From positions 1 to 64,000 of the forward strand of contig JADZCC010000079.1 in the NCBI GenBank assembly GCA_020851785.1: a stretch of 64,000 nt of DNA. Direction: 5' to 3'. Position numbers and translations under genes: made by a program. The notes beneath the pieces are model-generated. The model was not told where the DNA came from. It was given only the letters and a program-made list of their open reading frames with translations, and did not search any database. Numbering within the stretch: the stretch's first letter is position 1; every line of letters begins with the position of its first letter. Positions 60,142-64,000 of this stretch are shown here, piece after piece. This DNA comes from Anaerolineales bacterium (GTDB lineage Bacteria; Chloroflexota; Anaerolineae; Anaerolineales; Villigracilaceae).

Positions 60142-60912
60142 ATGAAACCTACGCTGGCAGAGATTGAAGAACTGGCGCGCAACGCCGGAGCGATTTTGCG
60201 CGAACGCTACAATCAGGAACATGAGATTCAGTACAAAGGCGAAATTGATTTGGTAACTGAAGCCGATCACGCTTCTGAAAAATATTTATTGGATGAAATC
60301 AACGCCCGCTTCCCCGGCGGGCATATCTTTGCGGAGGAAAGCGGAGAAATTCAAGGCGCGGATGAAGCGATTTGGTACATCGACCCGCTGGATGGAACGG
60401 TCAATTACGCGCATCAGATTCCCATCTTTTGCGTGTCCATCGCTTTCGCTTCGCGCGGGACCCTGGAACTGGGCGCGGTTTACGATCCACTCCTCAACGA
60501 GATGTTTTCCGCCGAACGCGGGCAAGGCGCATGGCTCAACGGCAAGCCGCTTTGCGTTTCAAAAACCAGCGAGTTGAAAAAAAGCCTGCTGGTGACCGGC
60601 TTTCCCTATGACACCTGGAATACGCCGCGCAACAACTTTGACTATTTCATTAAACTCTGCAAACTGACGCAGGGCGTGCGCCGCCTTGGCTCCGCCGCGC
60701 TGGATGGTTGCTATGTGGCCGCGGGCCGTTTTGACGGCTTTTGGGAATTGTCGCTGAAACCCTGGGATGTGGCCGCGGCCGCTTTGATCGCGCAAGAGGC
60801 CGGGGCAAAAGTTTCCAAAGTGGATGGAAGCGCGGATTTTCTCTCCGCCCCCATTTCGTTTTTGGCCGCTACGCCGCAAATTTACGAAGCTCTGCGGGAA
60901 GCCCTGGAATAA
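60142..60912 (+). CDS. suhB: Inositol monophosphatase family protein
   Basis: This 256-residue Mg2+-dependent phosphatase has GEIDLVTEADHASEKYL, FAEESGE, WYIDPLDGTVNYAHQIP (metal Asp pair) and the C-terminal KPWDVAAAALIAQEAGA. It acts on inositol phosphate or a related sugar phosphate such as nucleotide breakdown product. The ATG follows the arginase stop with no gap (TAAATG), so translation is coupled. The arginine link is not obvious. Confidence 0.93.
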   Translation: MKPTLAEIEELARNAGAILRERYNQEHEIQYKGEIDLVTEADHASEKYLLDEINARFPGGHIFAEESGEIQGADEAIWYIDPLDGTVNYAHQIPIFCVSIAFASRGTLELGAVYDPLLNEMFSAERGQGAWLNGKPLCVSKTSELKKSLLVTGFPYDTWNTPRNNFDYFIKLCKLTQGVRRLGSAALDGCYVAAGRFDGFWELSLKPWDVAAAALIAQEAGAKVSKVDGSADFLSAPISFLAATPQIYEALREALE

Positions 60913-60917
60913 TCCGC

Positions 60918-61727
60918 TTATGGCGCAACGCCCGGCTGTAACTCCCCGCCCAGCGCTTCGTCCACCGTTTTAATCGTCAACCCGTTATTGGTTTGTTGCT
61001 GACCCAGCCATTCGGCAAACTTGACAAACGTCTCATACTCCACCGCATATTGGTCGCACCCAGCGCAAACGTGATGGAAGATAAAGATGGCCCAGCCCCC
61101 GCCGCCTGCTTCCACGTCGCGCACATAGCGCATCATTTTTGAAAAGGTCGTATCCTGCACGATAAACGGCATGGCTTTCAAAGCGAAGGGCGCGGCCGGG
61201 GGCAGGCTTTCTGGCCCGTCGGCCACGGTGCGGGCGCTGTTATACCCGCAGTCTTGAACAACCTGACGAACTTGCGCATCGTGATAGCCATACGGGTAGG
61301 CAAACGAGGTTGCCTTAAACCCATAGCTCAGTAAATTCAAGCGATCCTGGCAAATTTCTTTTCGTAACTCTTCAACGGACAAGTTGACGAGTTTGGTATG
61401 GTTCAGAGTATGCCCGCCAATTTCATTTCCATCTGCGTATAAATCTTTCACTTGCGCTTCAGTCAAGAAGCCATCCTGACCCAGTTTTCCGCTAATCACG
61501 TAGAACGTGGCGCGTAAGTTGTTGGCTTTCAACGTCTCGCGGATGAGATAGTTATCCGCATCGCCGTCGTCAAAAGTCAGCGAGACGGTGGTATTAAAGT
61601 AGGAAAGGCTTTGTTTGGTTGGCGTAGCAGGCTGAGGCGCAGACGTGGAAGCGTTGGCGCGACAGCCCAATAGAAGAAAAGCGCAAAGAATAAAGTTGAT
61701 GATTTTTTTGGGGGGATGAAAATTCAT
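60918..61727 (-). CDS. Polysaccharide deacetylase lipoprotein
   Basis: This 269-residue CE4 family enzyme is exported: a signal sequence ends in a lipobox (AFLLLGC, Cys at about residue 22) and a Ser/Thr-rich linker follows. The NodB domain has SLTFDDGDADNYL (catalytic Asp and metal Asp), NEIGGHTLNHTKL (metal His) and SFAYPYGYHDAQ. It should remove N-acetyl groups from chitin-like or peptidoglycan glycans at the cell surface. It is convergent with suhB, five bases apart. Confidence 0.93.
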   Translation of the reverse strand: MNFHPPKKIINFILCAFLLLGCRANASTSAPQPATPTKQSLSYFNTTVSLTFDDGDADNYLIRETLKANNLRATFYVISGKLGQDGFLTEAQVKDLYADGNEIGGHTLNHTKLVNLSVEELRKEICQDRLNLLSYGFKATSFAYPYGYHDAQVRQVVQDCGYNSARTVADGPESLPPAAPFALKAMPFIVQDTTFSKMMRYVRDVEAGGGGWAIFIFHHVCAGCDQYAVEYETFVKFAEWLGQQQTNNGLTIKTVDEALGGELQPGVAP

Positions 61728-61733
61728 AAAAAG

Positions 61734-61806
61734 TGGGCCCGGTAGGATTCGAACCTACGACCAAGCGATTATGAGTCGCCTGCGCTAACCGCTGCGCCAC
61801 GGGCCC
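61734..61806 (-). tRNA. tRNA with CAT anticodon, probably tRNA-Ile2
   Basis: A 73-base cloverleaf: acceptor GGGCCCG / CGGGCCC, D arm GCGC, anticodon stem GGCGA / TCGCT with loop CTCATAA (anticodon CAT), T arm GTAGG-TTCGAAT-CCTAC, discriminator A, no encoded CCA. The anticodon arm GGCGACTCATAATCGCT is like E. coli ileX, whose C34 is changed to lysidine to read ATA, so tRNA-Ile2 is more likely than elongator Met. An automatic scan may say Met. Confidence 0.93.
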
Positions 61807-61885
61807 GGATGCCTTGAAAGAAAAAAGTTGCAAGTTGAAAGCTCCAAACCAACGCTTGAACCTTTGACCTGCAACCTTCAATCAG

Positions 61886-61957
61886 AGCGGGAGATGGGAT
61901 TCGAACCCACGAATATCAGCTTGGAAGGCTGACGCCTTACCACTTGGCGACTCCCGC
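61886..61957 (-). tRNA. tRNA-Gly (TCC)
   Basis: A 72-base cloverleaf with acceptor GCGGGAG / CTCCCGC, anticodon loop CTTCCAA (TCC, reads GGA/GGG), T loop TTCGAAT and discriminator T. It is upstream of the CAT tRNA on the same strand, and TTGACG/TAAAAT with a 17-base spacer (62002-61974) forms its promoter. No CCA is encoded. Confidence 0.96.
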
Positions 61958-61973
61958 AATGCGAACGGGCTAG

Positions 61974-62036
61974 ATTTTACTTGCAGGTTACTTCATCGTC
62001 AAGCGCCTTGACCGTGCCTAAAGAGTACAGTAAAAT
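61974..62036. promoter_or_regulatory. Back-to-back promoters for divergent tRNA genes
   Basis: Minus: TTGACG (62002-61997) and TAAAAT (61979-61974), spacer 17. Plus: TTGACC (62008-62013) and TAAAAT (62031-62036), spacer 17. The two -35 boxes are six bases apart. Confidence 0.75.
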
Positions 62037-62054
62037 ACCAGCCGCTCAAGTAAC

Positions 62055-62128
62055 GCCCTCGTAGCTCAGTGGATTAGAGCGCTTGCTTGCGGAGCAATAG
62101 GTCGCAGGTTCGAGTCCTGCCGAGGGCA
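62055..62128 (+). tRNA. tRNA-Arg (GCG)
   Basis: A 74-base cloverleaf: acceptor GCCCTCG / CGAGGGC, D arm GCTC/GAGC, anticodon loop TTGCGGA with anticodon GCG (reads CGC), T arm GCAGG-TTCGAGT-CCTGC, discriminator A, no encoded CCA. The GCG anticodon (instead of the usual ACG edited to ICG) is uncommon in bacteria; the first anticodon-stem pair is C-T. A strong hairpin terminator follows. Confidence 0.93.
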
Positions 62129-62130
62129 CA

Positions 62131-62161
62131 AAACAGGAATGCACAGCATTCCTGTTTTTTT
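62131..62161 (+). terminator. Terminator after tRNA-Arg
   Basis: AAACAGGAATGC / GCATTCCTGTTT is a perfect 12-bp stem with loop ACA, followed by TTTTTTA. It ends the tRNA transcript 36 bases before surE. Confidence 0.93.
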
Positions 62162-62196
62162 ATTCGGCGCAAACGCTTATCCTTTATAATTCGCCC

Positions 62197-62997
62197 ATGA
62201 AAAAAAATATCCTTCTCACGAACGACGATGGCATCCGCTCCCCGGGGATTTGGGCCGCGGCCAGCGAACTTTCCAAGCTCGGTTTTGTCACGGTCGCCGC
62301 GCCACGCGAACAATCTTCGGGCATGGGGCGCAGTTTGCCCAGCACGTCAGACGGGATCATCCGTCAGGAACAGGTGCAGGTCAACGGTCAGGTTTGGAGC
62401 GTTTATTCGATCGGCGGTTCTCCGGCGCAGTCCGTCTTGCATAGCGTGTACGAGATCATGCCGCAAAAGCCAGACCTGGTGGTTTCTGGAATCAATTATG
62501 GCGAAAACGTGGGCTATGGAGTGACGATCTCCGGCACGGTGGGCGCGGCGCTCGAAGCCGCCTCGCTGGGCATCCCCGCTTTGGCCGTTTCGCTTCAGGT
62601 GGATCATCAATATCATTTGAGCCATTCAGAAGACGTGGACTTTTCCACCGCCGGATATTTCACCGGTTATTTTGCGAAGACGCTCCTTGAAAAAAAGTTT
62701 GCCAAAGAAGTGAATTTGATGAAAGTGGAAGTGCCCGCCCATGCCACGCCGGAAACTGGCTGGCGCGTGACGCGGCTTTCGCCCCAGCGTTATTACGAGC
62801 CCAAGCCCGCTGAAAGGGATTCGTGGGAACAGCCGGGGACGATTGGCTATCGCGAAGCCTTTGTCTTGGAACGCGAGCCGGAAGATACCGATGTCTTTGC
62901 GTTGAAAGAAAAGAAAATCGTTTCCGTCACGCCCATTCATTTGGACATGACGGCTCGCGTGAGCTTTGATGAGTTTGATCGGTTTCTAAGGGAATAA
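62197..62997 (+). CDS. surE: 5'-nucleotidase SurE
   Basis: This 266-residue metal-dependent phosphatase of nucleoside 5'- and 3'-monophosphates has the N-terminal NILLTNDDGIRSPG metal site (Asp-Asp), APREQSSGMGRS and SGINYGENVGYGVTISGTVGAALEA. Length is typical. It has its own start region after the tRNA terminator; no ribosome binding site is clear. It is convergent with the cobalt-type transporter genes. Confidence 0.94.
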   Translation: MKKNILLTNDDGIRSPGIWAAASELSKLGFVTVAAPREQSSGMGRSLPSTSDGIIRQEQVQVNGQVWSVYSIGGSPAQSVLHSVYEIMPQKPDLVVSGINYGENVGYGVTISGTVGAALEAASLGIPALAVSLQVDHQYHLSHSEDVDFSTAGYFTGYFAKTLLEKKFAKEVNLMKVEVPAHATPETGWRVTRLSPQRYYEPKPAERDSWEQPGTIGYREAFVLEREPEDTDVFALKEKKIVSVTPIHLDMTARVSFDEFDRFLRE

Positions 62998-63008
62998 ACT
63001 GAAGCGCG

Positions 63009-63764
63009 TTACGGTTTTTCCAACCCATGCGCGGTGAGCAAGGCTTCGTCGTTCAAAATTTCGGCAGTCGTTCCATCGGCGACAATTTGGCCTTCGTCCA
63101 TCACAATCGTGCGCGGAAACAATTCCTGCACTAGAGCCATGTCGTGCGTAGAGACCAACATGGTAATGGGCAATTCGCGCAGTAAATTAATCAACGTCCT
63201 GCGCGCGCGCGGGTCCAACCCGGCGGAAGGTTCATCCAACACCAGCAAACTTGGGTTCATCGAAAGCGTGGTGGCGATCGCAATCCGCTTCTTCTCCCCC
63301 ACGCTTAAATGATGCGATAAACGCTCCCGATAGGCGCTCATCTGCACGGCTTCCAAAGCGGCTTCCACGCGGGCGCGCACGTCCGCTTCTGGCAGGCCCA
63401 TGTGCAGGGGGCCAAACGCCACATCTTCAAAAACTGTTGGGGAAAAAAGTTGATCGTCTGGGTTTTGAAAGACCAGCCCCACCAACGCGCGAATGGCAGG
63501 CAGGTTCTGGCGCGTCAGGCGCTGACCGCCAACTTCCACTTCGCCGCCGCCCTGCAAAATCCCGTTCAAGTGCAACATCAACGTGGATTTGCCCGCGCCG
63601 TTCGGGCCCACCAAAGCGGCTTTCTCGCCGCGCCGCAAGTTAAACGAAACGCCATGCAAAGCGGCATGGCCGTCTGGATAGGCAAAGCGCAACTCGTTCA
63701 CTTTCAACACCTCTTCGCCATTCATTTCCAATTTAATTTCCGAACGCGCGTGAGAAACAGGCAT
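63009..63764 (-). CDS. cbiO: ECF/CbiO-type ABC transporter ATP-binding protein
   Basis: This 251-residue ATPase has Walker A GPNGAGKST, the Q loop FQNPDDQLF, signature LSVGEKKRIA and Walker B LLVLDEPSAGLDP, as in CbiO/EcfA. It powers uptake of cobalt, nickel or a vitamin with the membrane partner. The ATG overlaps the cbiQ stop (TAATG). It follows cbiQ; the substrate-binding component is outside the window. Confidence 0.92.
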   Translation of the reverse strand: MPVSHARSEIKLEMNGEEVLKVNELRFAYPDGHAALHGVSFNLRRGEKAALVGPNGAGKSTLMLHLNGILQGGGEVEVGGQRLTRQNLPAIRALVGLVFQNPDDQLFSPTVFEDVAFGPLHMGLPEADVRARVEAALEAVQMSAYRERLSHHLSVGEKKRIAIATTLSMNPSLLVLDEPSAGLDPRARRTLINLLRELPITMLVSTHDMALVQELFPRTIVMDEGQIVADGTTAEILNDEALLTAHGLEKP

Positions 63765-64000
63765 TAGAATCTTCCAATCGCTTGCAGGATACCAATCAAT
63801 AAAAGCGCGAAGGCGGCCACAAAATAATCGCTGGATTTTAATTCATGCGGATTGAGCGTACATAAACGGCCCGCATAACCGCGCGCCACCATCGCGTTGT
63901 AAATTCGATCGCTTCTTTCGTAACTTCGCAAAAAGAGTTGACCGGCCAAATTGCCGGCAACTTTGGCGCGCCAGAACACGCCGCCCCCGGACCTGCGGCC
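63764..64000 (-). CDS. cbiQ: ECF/CbiQ-type transporter transmembrane protein (partial)
   Basis: The C-terminal part is visible as an open frame to the window edge. It contains RSGGGVFWRAKVAGNLAGQL, the coupling region, RSYERSDRIYNAMVARGYAG (the CbiQ charged motif that docks on the ATPase) and the last membrane helix ending GILQAIGRF. The 5' part lies beyond the window. Partner cbiO starts at its stop codon. Confidence 0.9.
   Translation of the reverse strand, partial: GRRSGGGVFWRAKVAGNLAGQLFLRSYERSDRIYNAMVARGYAGRLCTLNPHELKSSDYFVAAFALLLIGILQAIGRF

Noticed and set aside
62074..62313. Minus-strand frame covering tRNA-Arg and the surE start
   Set aside because: The product contains GRTRTCDLLLRKQ, a well-known artefact of translating tRNA-Arg genes in the wrong strand.

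Overview
The window looks like a chromosomal segment of a Chloroflexota bacterium, most likely class Anaerolineae. This is inferred from the gene set, not from a marker search: a LysW-type amino-acid carrier pathway, a nusA-rnpM-infB-rbfA-nrnA-truB-ribF run with a short IF2, 48-residue Flp pilins, and spacers full of short degenerate tandem repeats. About 63 protein genes or fragments and three tRNA genes can be supported. No rRNA, CRISPR array, insertion sequence with transposase, or prophage was seen.

1-3945 is a methionine unit: a SAM-I riboswitch with terminator, then metY, a MetA-family acyltransferase with Glu at position 111 (predicted to use acetyl-CoA), and a second metY. 3922-13246 (minus) is a nine-gene operon, argG-argH-lysW-lysX-argF-lysY-lysZ-lysJ-lysK. 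It couples the carrier-protein (LysW) route to ornithine with the three final arginine steps. The 56-aa carrier gene lies at 10324-10494 and ends in EDWGE. Upstream of argG is what looks like a leader-peptide attenuator: a good promoter, a 27-codon reading frame with three CGT Arg codons within four codons, a segment able to pair with the terminator 5' arm, and a perfect hairpin with a T tract. Two genes of this operon (argH, lysK) carry in-frame palindromic repeat insertions. Five junctions hold short-repeat tracts, three of which supply gene ends.

13595-26340 holds an acetyltransferase, an aminotransferase-pheA pair, glycerate kinase, a secreted small protein, a methyltransferase and the nusA-to-ribF translation/RNA cluster, with a hairpin in the nusA leader. 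26404-35726 is more accessory: a protein of unknown function, a HerA-like ATPase, an AbiEii-type nucleotidyltransferase with a small partner, an RHS remnant, a membrane protein and lytic transglycosylase behind a promoter with two 15-bp operators 22 bp apart, and a two-component system. 35775-53106 contains envelope and housekeeping genes (sugar transferase, corA, coaD, recG, degV/fakA-type genes, rpmB, rpe, a Ser/Thr kinase, a lipid kinase), a BrnT/BrnA toxin-antitoxin pair, a PadR-HAAS pair and a TerC gene.

53143-64000 has a yybP-ykoY (Mn2+) riboswitch in front of the terC gene, a second TerC-family gene, a large membrane protein, three tandem Flp pilin genes too short for ordinary gene-length cut-offs, hutI-diguanylate cyclase-arginase-inositol phosphatase, a polysaccharide deacetylase lipoprotein, tRNA-Ile2/Met(CAT), tRNA-Gly(TCC), tRNA-Arg(GCG), surE and the end of a cbiQ-cbiO type transporter that runs off the window.

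Several dispersed repeat families recur: a roughly 120-bp MITE-like palindrome (two copies), a CGCGGA-rich repeat (four sites), a covarying TCGATAC/TACTC hairpin repeat (three copies), and a CTCACCCTAACCC-type palindrome (four units, two of them inside genes).
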